Position numbers and translations under genes: made by a program. The notes beneath the pieces are model-generated. The model searched no databases. It saw only the letters and a list, made by a program, of their open reading frames with translations, and was not told where the DNA came from. A stretch of 64,000 bases of DNA from MWEI01 sp964600235 (GTDB lineage Bacteria; Desulfobacterota; Desulfomonilia; UBA1062): assembly GCA_964600235.1 (NCBI GenBank), contig CAZRIV010000010.1, forward strand, positions 112,233-176,232, written 5' to 3'. How positions within the stretch are numbered: position 1 is the stretch's first letter; each line of letters opens with the position of its first letter. Of this stretch, positions 51,547-59,316 are shown piece by piece.

Positions 51547-52391
51547 ATGACCCAGCTTACCACATATTCCGTCCTGGCAGGCAAGGGTGTTATGCCGGGC
51601 GGCAGAACGCTCCATGATCCCTGCAGGCCAAGCTCCTCAATGGTTTGCTCGAAATGGAACATGGCAATGCCCAGGTCGATGCCCTGGAGATCCACGTCCT
51701 TGAACAGCATGGAATATCCGAAAGTCCTTGCCAGGAAGAAGTGAAAGCCGGTCTCATTCATCACGATCCGCCAGGGCTGCTTGTTGGAGGCCGAAGGCGC
51801 AAGACGTATCATCTCCAGGGGAAGTGCATAGGATTGTGCGGCACCTTCATGCAGGGGTGAACCGAATGAATCCTGGAAGAACAGGGACGACCATGGCTTT
51901 CGCTTACGCGACCCTGCGGTAAGCGCGAACATGGTATCGATGGGGCTGCGTTTCTGGGCAATGACCCCCACAGGGCTCATGCTCGGGATTATCTCGTCTG
52001 GGAGCGGTTGTGCCATTTCCGAAAAGAATGTCCTGTCAAAGGTCCCGCCCATCCAGCAGGTTCCGAGCCCCAGAGAGGTAATGTCGAGGATGGCCGCCTC
52101 GAAGAGGTAGCCGTAGTCCAGGAAGCATCTCTCCGAGCGCTTCAGCACGCCTATGAGGAAGCTCGATGCGCCGGTGACCACTCCATAGGTGCCCCTGACC
52201 TTGCCAAAGCCCTGTCTCGGGGCATCTGCGAGAACGAGCCTGATCTGCGAACCGAAGGGGGGATTGCAGAGGGTGGATATGAACTGACGGATATGCTCTT
52301 TGTCCCTGGCACTGACAGGATCGTCCTTGTAACTCCTCCATGAGCGCCTGGTCCTGATAAGGTCGATGACGGATTTGTCGGATGTGATCAT
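51543..52391 (-). CDS. Nitroreductase-family protein (tandem-domain TM1586 type)
   Basis: 282-aa flavoprotein. The first half starts VIDLIRTRRSWRSYKDD and has the GLGTCWMGGTFD helix; the second half has MIRLAPSASNKQPWRIV and ends with DLGIAMFHFEQTIEEL. This double arrangement matches the TM1586-like nitroreductase family rather than the compact enzyme at 636-1145. AGGAGG lies 5-6 nt before ATG 52391. Substrate unknown. Overlaps rlmB by 4 bp. Confidence 0.85.
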   Translation of the reverse strand: MITSDKSVIDLIRTRRSWRSYKDDPVSARDKEHIRQFISTLCNPPFGSQIRLVLADAPRQGFGKVRGTYGVVTGASSFLIGVLKRSERCFLDYGYLFEAAILDITSLGLGTCWMGGTFDRTFFSEMAQPLPDEIIPSMSPVGVIAQKRSPIDTMFALTAGSRKRKPWSSLFFQDSFGSPLHEGAAQSYALPLEMIRLAPSASNKQPWRIVMNETGFHFFLARTFGYSMLFKDVDLQGIDLGIAMFHFEQTIEELGLQGSWSVLPPGITPLPARTEYVVSWVI

Positions 52392-52537
52392 TACCCCTCC
52401 TTTTATCAAGCTGAACCCATGCAATGCGATAATAAATTATATTATCAACAAATTAAACGATCATACGTTTCAGTGTATCCATATTCTGATAACCTGTTCG
52501 AACAGGCCGTATCGATCCTCCTCCATGATGGCTCGCC

Positions 52538-52936
52538 TCATACAAGCGTGATGATAACGCTCCGGCTCTGGCGCGGTCCGTCGAACTCGCAGAAGAAGAT
52601 GTTCTGCCAGGTACTCAGCAGGAGTCTGCCGTTCTCCAGGGGGATAACCTCGGACGGGCCGATGACGCCCGCCTTGATGTGCGAGTCGCCGTTTCCGTCT
52701 TCCCTGTCGTGCAGCCATTTCCCCTTCGGCACAAGGGCCTTGAGGCAGTTCACCACATCGATCCTGATGTTCGGGTCCCAGTTCTCCTGGATCATGATGG
52801 CCGCGGTCGCCCCCAGCGCATACAGCGCGCAGAGTTCATGCCCTTGGGCGTTCTCGGCCACGACGGCCCTGACCCTGTCCGTGATGTCCACGAGCTCTTC
52901 GCGTTCATGAGTGGGAAAGCTGATGGTGAAGCGCAT
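52538..52936 (-). CDS. YjbQ / UPF0047-family protein
   Basis: 132-aa beta-rich protein. The family block GHELCALYALGATAAIMIQE, NWDPNIRIDV, HDREDGNGDSHIKAGVIGPS and LLLSTWQNIFFCEFDGPR places the conserved His/Asp cluster. Some members show weak thiamine-phosphate synthase activity, but the real role is unsettled. It lies 76 bp downstream of the acetoacetate-decarboxylase-like gene. Confidence 0.9.
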   Translation of the reverse strand: MRFTISFPTHEREELVDITDRVRAVVAENAQGHELCALYALGATAAIMIQENWDPNIRIDVVNCLKALVPKGKWLHDREDGNGDSHIKAGVIGPSEVIPLENGRLLLSTWQNIFFCEFDGPRQSRSVIITLV

Positions 52937-53012
52937 GGGATGGATATACCACTTCAGACATTATACTACAAGAAAGGCAGGCAGGGTAATCCAGTGTCTG
53001 CCTGATCATTTC

Positions 53013-53807
53013 CTATTTCATATCCCATTTCAGGAATGCATAAGGCGCGAACTGCATTGGGTCGACCTCTGCAACCACCTTGCCGCCGAGCATGGAATTG
53101 TCGCCCTTTGTATACAATGCGCCGAGCATCTTCACAACCTCCACTTCCGCCCAGGGGTCGTAATCGGAATGCGTCAGGGTGATCTCGGCTTCTCCGAACA
53201 GGAGTTCTTTCGGCCGGAATAAGGTCTCCTGCCTCACCAGGCGCGGGTTGTAATCAAAGGCGCCGCCCTCCGGTGCAGCGAAGTGCTTGAAGGTGTACGA
53301 GACCCCCCTGATGGAGCCATCCTTTTCAAGGGTATTTTCCATAAGCATCTTCTGTGCCTTTGCGTCGTTGGCCTTTCCGGTCAGCCGTGCCTCGATCTCC
53401 ATGAACCGGACCCCGCGTCTTTCGGTCCAGCCCCGCACCAGGCCGTTGTCCCTCGAGTAGTTGACGTCGGCCATCTTTTTCGGATAGCCGAATACCTCCC
53501 TGCCTCCGGCCATGGCCATGTCATTGGTCACGGGCATGGCCAGGCAATAGCTGCCTTCCTCCCCTTCGTAGACGGCACGGACGAACAGGGCGCTCTCCTT
53601 GTAGGTAACGTCGAAATTGGTCCTGGGATAAAAGGCGACAAACGCCATGGCAATAGGTTGTTCTGCAGGCTTGAGCGGCGGCGGGAGCAGCCTGGCTATG
53701 ACCTCGGGCCTGGTCTCCCAGAAGGCCATAAGAATCTCGGCATCGAAAAAATCGGCCGTTGGTTTCATATTCGCCATGATCTCCTGGAATGATTTTACGA
53801 ATCCCAT
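53013..53807 (-). CDS. Acetoacetate decarboxylase-family protein
   Basis: 264-aa member of the ADC superfamily. The segment GGREVFGYPKKMADV carries the Schiff-base Lys pair seen in acetoacetate decarboxylase (there EPKK). VAFYPRTNFDVTYKES and LAMPVTNDMAMAGGREV fit the fold. Members include true decarboxylases and aldolase/dehydratase-like enzymes, so the substrate is open. The start ATG follows AAAGGA and a candidate promoter with an operator-like palindrome. Confidence 0.8.
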   Translation of the reverse strand: MGFVKSFQEIMANMKPTADFFDAEILMAFWETRPEVIARLLPPPLKPAEQPIAMAFVAFYPRTNFDVTYKESALFVRAVYEGEEGSYCLAMPVTNDMAMAGGREVFGYPKKMADVNYSRDNGLVRGWTERRGVRFMEIEARLTGKANDAKAQKMLMENTLEKDGSIRGVSYTFKHFAAPEGGAFDYNPRLVRQETLFRPKELLFGEAEITLTHSDYDPWAEVEVVKMLGALYTKGDNSMLGGKVVAEVDPMQFAPYAFLKWDMK

Positions 53808-53828
53808 AGTCTCACCATCCTTTCATCA

Positions 53829-53857
53829 ATCCTACGCTGCAGCGTGGACATGTTCAA
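53829..53857 (-). promoter_or_regulatory. Candidate promoter with palindromic operator upstream of the acetoacetate-decarboxylase-like gene
   Basis: On the minus strand TTGAAC (53857-53852), 17 bp, TAGGAT (53834-53829). The spacer contains the perfect palindrome ACGCTGCAGCGT (53834-53845), a position suited to a repressor. The remaining gap up to the ferredoxin gene shows no gene. Confidence 0.4.
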
Positions 53858-53983
53858 AGCATTGCACAGGGTAATTAATCATGGATAAAACTCGTGTGAA
53901 TCATGAGACACATGAATGGGTCCTGGATGACTCAGATTATTGAATAACCTCAAAATTATCTTTTCAGGGTTTCATATATAAGA

Positions 53984-55306
53984 CTATTTTTCAGTCATGC
54001 CCGGTTTTTCATGTATGGCAGGCGCGCCCTGCTTTAACCTGACAAGTGTCTCCAGATAGCGTGATTTCACCTGCCGGCTGGCAAAGGCCTGTTTGATTGG
54101 CGGCAGTTTCAGGATTACTCCCAACAGGCCGGCCAGGGCCCGATGGCTCCACAACACCTGGTTGTCGAAGATCAGATGCTGCAGCTTGCCGCGTTCGATG
54201 GCCATGACCACTGCCCTGTGTGCGCTGTTCAAGGGGGTGATAACCCTTTTGGGGCGCGATTTCAGATGGATTGCCCCCTTTACGCAGCTCCTGACGCACA
54301 CCCCGCATCCCAGGCATATTTCTTTGTTCAGTTGTGCCTTCTTGTTCCGCCCCTGGTGATCGGAGTCATTCATGGAGACTAAAGACAGGGCATCCACAGG
54401 ACAGGCAGTTACACACCGGCCGCAGCCCGTGCAGTCATCCTCGCGTATCTCCGGGATAAAATTGGTGGTATGCACCGGGTGCAGCATGGAAAACCTCCGG
54501 GCCGCAACCATGGCCTCGCAGCAGCATTTACAGCAGTTGCAGATAAAATTAACCCGCTCGCGCACATTCTCCCCGAACTGGACCAGTCCGTGCTCGTATG
54601 CCTGCTGCAGCAGATCGAGGCATTCCGATGTATCCACCTCCCGGGCAATGTTATGCCTGATCAGCGAGGCAGCGGTATTATTGAACGTCATGCATATATC
54701 GAGCGGGGCGTCGCATGATTTGCCCAGGTGGTGCATCTTGTGACGGCAGTAACATATGCTGATGGCCCTGTGCGGAGTATTTCTGATGATCTCGGTGGCC
54801 CTCTCATAGTCCAGGACAAACAGCGCATTCTCTTCAGAGAGGGCCGGTTCATGGACAAGGGCGCGGCCCAGTTGTGTTTCACCCTGGGTAAAGAGCTGCC
54901 TGATGAAATCCTCTTCCACGTTCAGGTACTCATAGAACAGCTCGCTCAGAATCTTCTGGTCGATATCATGGCGCACTCTCATGAGGGAGAACTCAAAGAA
55001 CCCTGCCATGGGTGGCGGAAGAACATAATGGGTCTGGCCGTTCAGTTCGAGATCAACCAGGATCGCCCGGCCGGCCAGGTCGTCCAGCACCTTCTGTGCG
55101 GCGGGCAGGCCCATTTTCCAGGCCCAAGCGGCCTTTTGTGCGGTAAATGGTTTTATGGGCAAGAGTGAGACCAGCTCAGCCTCTTTCTCGCTGAAGAGCA
55201 TCCTGAGGATCTTGAACAGGAGATCTGATGGCGGAGCTCCCTGGGGGAAGCGGTTCAACCTGTCAACCAGGCGGGCGTAAGCCGATTTGGTTGTGTTATG
55301 CGCCAT
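53984..55306 (-). CDS. 4Fe-4S dicluster ferredoxin-domain protein
   Basis: 440-aa protein. The N-terminal part (1-150) is helical and possibly winged-helix-like (FTAQKAAWAWKMGLPAAQKV). A Cys-rich centre (ISICYCRHKMHHLGKSCDAP, then FICNCCKCCCEAM) precedes two ferredoxin motifs, CTGCGRCVTACPVDAL and CLGCGVCVRSCVKGAI. It probably transfers electrons or binds clusters for sensing in an anaerobic pathway; the exact role is unknown. Start taken at ATG 55306; no clear Shine-Dalgarno is present. Confidence 0.75.
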   Translation of the reverse strand: MAHNTTKSAYARLVDRLNRFPQGAPPSDLLFKILRMLFSEKEAELVSLLPIKPFTAQKAAWAWKMGLPAAQKVLDDLAGRAILVDLELNGQTHYVLPPPMAGFFEFSLMRVRHDIDQKILSELFYEYLNVEEDFIRQLFTQGETQLGRALVHEPALSEENALFVLDYERATEIIRNTPHRAISICYCRHKMHHLGKSCDAPLDICMTFNNTAASLIRHNIAREVDTSECLDLLQQAYEHGLVQFGENVRERVNFICNCCKCCCEAMVAARRFSMLHPVHTTNFIPEIREDDCTGCGRCVTACPVDALSLVSMNDSDHQGRNKKAQLNKEICLGCGVCVRSCVKGAIHLKSRPKRVITPLNSAHRAVVMAIERGKLQHLIFDNQVLWSHRALAGLLGVILKLPPIKQAFASRQVKSRYLETLVRLKQGAPAIHEKPGMTEK

Positions 55307-55663
55307 AATAATAAAAAAATAATCCCATAGGGTCAAACATGACGAGGATAAGGGAGATGTCTTCTCTTAAGAGCCTTATGGATCGATAAACCGGAATCTT
55401 TTATCTGTGATATCATGCCACAGCCCCAAGGAGGTTCATTCACTACGACCATTTTATCCTTTTTTCAGTCTGGTGAAAAGGGGGGATAGACAAAAACCTC
55501 ACCTGACTCAATCCATTAAACGTTTCTTTCAGGGGAACTGAACGTTCTTTTTCATGGGGCAGGCCTTTGGGGGGTATACGTGCCGGGCTGCACCGGGACG
55601 TAGAAACGATAAAGAGCAATAAAAACAATTAGATAAATAATATATTTGTTGATATCCACCACT
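55307..55663. other. Intergenic region without a supported gene
   Basis: No convincing coding frame on either strand. It contains a wobble-rich hairpin around 55455-55487 (TATCCTTTTTTCA/TGAAAAGGGGGGATA) of unknown role, and becomes very AT-rich (55600-55660) just before the sigma-54 promoter, as expected for DNA bending between enhancer and promoter. Confidence 0.6.
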
Positions 55664-55678
55664 TGGCACGATGGTTGC
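55664..55678 (+). promoter_or_regulatory. Sigma-54 promoter of the small membrane-protein pair
   Basis: TGGCAC-GATGG-TTGC matches the -24/-12 consensus fully. The predicted start point (about 55690) leaves a 30-nt leader with GGAGGT before the ATG at 55723. Confidence 0.85.
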
Positions 55679-55722
55679 CTATACATGGGCATAAAGAAAA
55701 AACAAAACGGAGGTCAGTGACA

Positions 55723-55998
55723 ATGAAAAAGACAATCCAGACGATAATCGTGGCAATGTTCGTGGTGATGATCACCGGTACCTTCGCCTTCGCGGCTGCG
55801 GCAACCTCGGGCGGGAACAGCTTCCCCTACTTCCACCTCGGCTGCCTCATCATGGGCGGGCTCACCATCATCTCCTTAAAGCACAGGTATCCGAAAGTGT
55901 ACCTCAGCGAGGCGGTCGGTTCCTTTGCACTCTACGCGGTGCTCGTCGCACTGTTCACCGCCCCGGTCATCGAGGCCGTCAAGGGCATGGTGAGCTGA
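55723..55998 (+). CDS. Small membrane protein of unknown function, sigma-54 controlled
   Basis: 91 aa. A signal peptide (MKKTIQTIIVAMFVVMITGT, cleavage likely after FAFAAAA) is followed by a Ser/Gly-rich start and two membrane segments (HLGCLIMGGLTIISL and SFALYAVLVALFTAPVIEAV) joined by a basic loop (KHRYPKVYLSE). I recognise no family. GGAGGT lies 8 nt before the ATG. It is transcribed from a strong sigma-54 promoter together with a second small membrane protein, suggesting a conditionally needed membrane complex. Confidence 0.75.
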   Translation: MKKTIQTIIVAMFVVMITGTFAFAAAATSGGNSFPYFHLGCLIMGGLTIISLKHRYPKVYLSEAVGSFALYAVLVALFTAPVIEAVKGMVS

Positions 55999-56017
55999 GG
56001 ATAAGACAGAAAAAGGC

Positions 56018-56038
56018 GGGACACCCCAGGGTTGTCCC
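56018..56038 (+). other. Small intergenic hairpin between the two membrane-protein genes
   Basis: GGGACA (56018-56023) pairs with TGTCCC (56033-56038), with additional CCC/GGG pairing inside. It could tune relative expression or stabilise the upstream mRNA. Confidence 0.45.
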
Positions 56039-56077
56039 ATCGAGACCGGGAAGACTTAAGGAAAGGAGGTAACAGCC

Positions 56078-56338
56078 ATGAAAAACAATGAACACAAGCA
56101 AGACAGACTCGACAATCTCAATGAGTTGGTCATGTTCAGCGCATGGGGTGCCGTCCTTGTCATAGCCTCTTTTGGCTGCCTGTTCCTGGGAAGGTGGGTG
56201 GATGCCGCTCTGAACACCGGTCCGTTCTTCATGATAGGGCTGTTCATCCTGGCAATATTCCTCATCATCGCCAGGCTGTACATGGAGTTCAACAGGACGA
56301 GCAGGCAGATCGGGAATATAAGAAAACGCCACGCTTGA
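56078..56338 (+). CDS. AtpZ/AtpI-like small membrane protein
   Basis: 86 aa with two membrane helices (about 20-40 and 47-68). The pattern SFGCLFLGRWVDAALNTGPF followed by FMIGLFILAIFLIIARLY resembles the AtpZ/AtpI family encoded at the head of ATP-synthase operons, which help c-ring assembly or Mg2+/Ca2+ supply. No atp genes are present here, so it is a detached homologue. AAGGAGGT precedes the ATG. It shares the sigma-54 promoter and ends at a strong terminator. Confidence 0.7.
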   Translation: MKNNEHKQDRLDNLNELVMFSAWGAVLVIASFGCLFLGRWVDAALNTGPFFMIGLFILAIFLIIARLYMEFNRTSRQIGNIRKRHA

Positions 56339-56350
56339 TACGCACACTCC

Positions 56351-56397
56351 GGGGTGCAGGTTCATATCGGGCAAGAAATGAACCTGCACCCCTTTTT
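56351..56397 (+). terminator. Strong rho-independent terminator
   Basis: GGGGTGCAGGTTCA (56351-56364) and TGAACCTGCACCCC (56379-56392) form a perfect 14-bp stem with a 14-nt loop, followed by TTTTT. It closes the sigma-54 transcription unit. Confidence 0.95.
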
Positions 56398-56603
56398 CAT
56401 GTCTGTCACCGGCAAAACCATCATGTGTTCGGGTTGAACGACTGGTGTTCCTCTGCAGTGAGCAAACAGATTCACGGAAGACTTCTCCACAACAGGCCTT
56501 TGATCATCAAAGGCCTTGAACTCAGACCATTATCGCTTCTTGAAAACCATCCCCATTAGTGCAATACTTCAATTCCAGCGCTATTAATACGAGAGGAACC
56601 GTC

Positions 56604-58262
56604 ATGCGAAGCGACCAGACCAAGAAATCCATCGAGAAGGCACCCCACCGCTCATTGCTCAAGGCCAACGGGTTGACGGATGAGGAGATTTCCCGGCCCT
56701 TTGTGGGCATCGTGAACTCGGCCAACGAGATCATCCCGGGGCACATACATCTGCACAAAATCGCTGAAGCCGCAAAGGCGGGCGTGCGCATGGCCGGGGG
56801 AACCCCCATGGAGTTCCCGGTCATCGGCATCTGCGACGGCATTGCCATGAACCACGCAGGCATGAAGTACTCCCTGCCTTCAAGGGAGATCATTGCCGAC
56901 TCCATCGAGCTCGTGGCCTTTGCCCATGCCTTTGATGCGCTGGTGTTCATCCCCAACTGCGACAAGGTCGTGCCGGGCATGCTCATGGCGGCTCTCAGGC
57001 TCAATGTACCGTGTGTTGTCGTATCGGGAGGGCCTATGCTGGCAGGCACGCTGCATGGAAAGCCGGTGGACCTCATCAGCGTGTTCGAAGGGGTGGGCAA
57101 GGTTAAGGCAGGCACCATGACCGTGTCCGAACTGGCCGAACTGGAAGGCTGCGCCTGCCCTGGTGCGGGTTCCTGCTCGGGCATGTACACGGCGAACTCC
57201 ATGAACTGTCTCACCGAGGCCCTGGGACTGGGGCTGCCCGGGAACGGCACCATCCCGGCCGTGTTCTCCGAGCGCATTAGGCTTGCCAAGCATGCGGGCA
57301 TGAAGGTCATGGAACTTCTGGAAAAAGACATCAGGCCGCGCGATATCGCAACGAGCGCCGCCTTCAGGAATGCCATCGCCGTGGACATGGCGCTCGGCTG
57401 CTCCACCAACACCGTGCTCCACGTGCCCGCAGTCGCGTACGAGGCGGGGATCGAGCTGAACCTCGACGACTTCAATGTCATGAGCTCCAAGGTGCCTCAC
57501 CTGTGCTCGCTCTCTCCAGCAGGCCCTCACCACATAGAAGACCTGTACCGCGCCGGCGGCATCCAGGCCGTCATGAAGCGTATCAGCGAGCTCAAGGTCC
57601 TGGATACCAGGGTGATGACCGTAACGGGCTCGACCCTGGCCGCCAATCTCAAGACAGCCCGCGTACTGGACGACGAGGTCATCCGGCCCATTGCCAGGGC
57701 CTATCATAAACAGGGCGGTATCGCCATCCTGCGGGGGTCGCTTGCCCCTGACGGTGCAGTGGTGAAGCAGTCGGGCGTACTTCCCGAGATGATGAAGCGC
57801 ACAGGCAGGGCCCGTGTCTTCGATTCCGAGGAAAAGGCCACCAAGGTGATTCTCTCAGGCGGCATCAAAAAGGGTGATATCGTGGTCATCAGGTATGAAG
57901 GTCCCAAGGGAGGCCCGGGCATGCGCGAGATGCTCACCCCCACGTCCGCCATCGCTGGCATGGGGCTGGACAAGGACGTGGCCCTCATCACCGACGGCAG
58001 GTTCTCGGGCGGCACCAGGGGGGCGGCCATCGGGCACTGCTCGCCCGAGGCGGCCCAGGGCGGTCCCATTGCGCTGGTGAAGGAAGGGGATACCATCAAG
58101 ATAGACATCCCCGCGAGAAAGCTGGATCTTGTGGTGCCCAAAGGCGAGCTGGAAAAGCGTAGAGCAGCATGGAAACCGCCCAGGCAGAAGCTCACAGGCG
58201 TGCTCAAGCGCTACGCCCGCATGAGCCTGTCTGCGGACAAGGGCGCGAGGTACGAGGACTAA
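56604..58262 (+). CDS. ilvD: Dihydroxy-acid dehydratase
   Basis: Fe-S dehydratase of valine, leucine and isoleucine synthesis, 552 aa. Cluster and active-site segments: VFIPNCDKVVPGMLMAALRL, CACPGAGSCSGMYTANSMNC, MALGCSTNTVLH, GGPGMREMLTPTSAIAGMG, LITDGRFSGGTRGAAIGHCS and SPEAAQGGPIALV. Start at ATG 56604 with GAGAGGA upstream, giving MRSDQTKKSIEKAPHRSLL; an in-frame ATG at 56559 is not preceded by a binding site. Stop and the following radical SAM gene are 2 bp apart. Confidence 0.95.
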   Translation: MRSDQTKKSIEKAPHRSLLKANGLTDEEISRPFVGIVNSANEIIPGHIHLHKIAEAAKAGVRMAGGTPMEFPVIGICDGIAMNHAGMKYSLPSREIIADSIELVAFAHAFDALVFIPNCDKVVPGMLMAALRLNVPCVVVSGGPMLAGTLHGKPVDLISVFEGVGKVKAGTMTVSELAELEGCACPGAGSCSGMYTANSMNCLTEALGLGLPGNGTIPAVFSERIRLAKHAGMKVMELLEKDIRPRDIATSAAFRNAIAVDMALGCSTNTVLHVPAVAYEAGIELNLDDFNVMSSKVPHLCSLSPAGPHHIEDLYRAGGIQAVMKRISELKVLDTRVMTVTGSTLAANLKTARVLDDEVIRPIARAYHKQGGIAILRGSLAPDGAVVKQSGVLPEMMKRTGRARVFDSEEKATKVILSGGIKKGDIVVIRYEGPKGGPGMREMLTPTSAIAGMGLDKDVALITDGRFSGGTRGAAIGHCSPEAAQGGPIALVKEGDTIKIDIPARKLDLVVPKGELEKRRAAWKPPRQKLTGVLKRYARMSLSADKGARYED

Positions 58263-58264
58263 AG

Positions 58265-59278
58265 ATGAAGCAGGCCCGTTTCTGGGTTCAGGCGGATGAT
58301 GACAAGGTGCGGTGTTTCCTGTGCGCGCACCGCTGCCTCATTGCCGAGTCGAAGACGGGTGTGTGCGGGGTCAGGAAAAATGAGGGAGGGGTGCTTTACA
58401 GCCTGGTGTGGGGCAGGAGCATCTCCGGCAACATCGACCCCATCGAGAAGAAGCCCCTGTTCCACTTTCTGCCCGGATCCACCTCGTATTCCATCGCAAC
58501 GGTGGGGTGCAACTTCAGGTGCGCGTTCTGCCAGAACAGCGACATCTCGCAGTACCCGCACGAGACGGGCCGCATCGCGGGCGAAGAACTCCTGCCTGAA
58601 GCGGTCGTCGCATCCGCGCTGAGAAACGGCTGCAGGAGCATCTCGTATACCTATACCGAGCCCACGATCTTCCTGGAGTATGCCCTCGATACGGCTGTGG
58701 CGGCCAGGGGAGAGGGCCTGTTCAATAATATGATCACCAACGGCTACACAACACCGGAGGTGATCGAGAACGACCTCAAGGGCGCCATCGATGCGGCCAA
58801 CATCGACCTCAAGGCATTCACCGAGGGCTTCTACAGGAAGCTGTGCTCGGCCAGGCTGGCCCCGGTGCTCGATGCCATAGAGGCCTATCATGACGCGGGC
58901 ATCTGGATAGAGATCACCACGCTCATCATCCCGGGCGAGAACGATTCTGATGAAGAGCTGCGCGACATCGCATCCTTCATCAAATCCATCAGCCCCGACA
59001 TACCCTGGCACATCAGCAGGTACTATCCCCGCTACAGATACGACCATGCACCCGTGACCCCGGTAAAGACAATCGAGAGGGCCAGGGAAATCGGATTGAG
59101 TGAAGGGCTTCACTTCGTGTATAGTGGGAATGTCATGGGCCATGAGGGAGAAAACACCTACTGCCCGAACTGCAGGAAGCTGATCATCGCACGTACGGGT
59201 TTCTCCATCGGGCAGATCGCCATGAAGGGCCATGCGTGCGGATACTGCGGACATACGATACCGGGGAGATTCCAATAA
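58265..59278 (+). CDS. amrS: AmmeMemoRadiSam-system radical SAM enzyme
   Basis: 337-aa radical SAM protein of the PflA-like AmrS group. The N-terminal Cys cluster CFLCAHRCLI with CGVRKN, the SAM cluster CNFRCAFCQNSDISQ (CxxxCxxC) and a C-terminal rubredoxin-like set CPNCRKLI and CGYCGH are all visible. In other genomes AmrS sits with AmrA (AMMECR1) and AmrB (Memo), but neither is in this window. Its target is not established. Start ATG 58265 follows the ilvD stop closely. Confidence 0.88.
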   Translation: MKQARFWVQADDDKVRCFLCAHRCLIAESKTGVCGVRKNEGGVLYSLVWGRSISGNIDPIEKKPLFHFLPGSTSYSIATVGCNFRCAFCQNSDISQYPHETGRIAGEELLPEAVVASALRNGCRSISYTYTEPTIFLEYALDTAVAARGEGLFNNMITNGYTTPEVIENDLKGAIDAANIDLKAFTEGFYRKLCSARLAPVLDAIEAYHDAGIWIEITTLIIPGENDSDEELRDIASFIKSISPDIPWHISRYYPRYRYDHAPVTPVKTIERAREIGLSEGLHFVYSGNVMGHEGENTYCPNCRKLIIARTGFSIGQIAMKGHACGYCGHTIPGRFQ

Positions 59279-59316
59279 GGCCCTTTAAAAAATCATGCAA
59301 CAGGCTTGGGGACAAG

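Noticed and set aside
38362..55373. Shared palindrome CTCTTAAGAG at 38362-38371 and 55364-55373 (13 bases alike on opposite strands) as a dispersed repeat
   Set aside because: Matches of this length are expected by chance many times in 64 kb, and the flanks do not align well.
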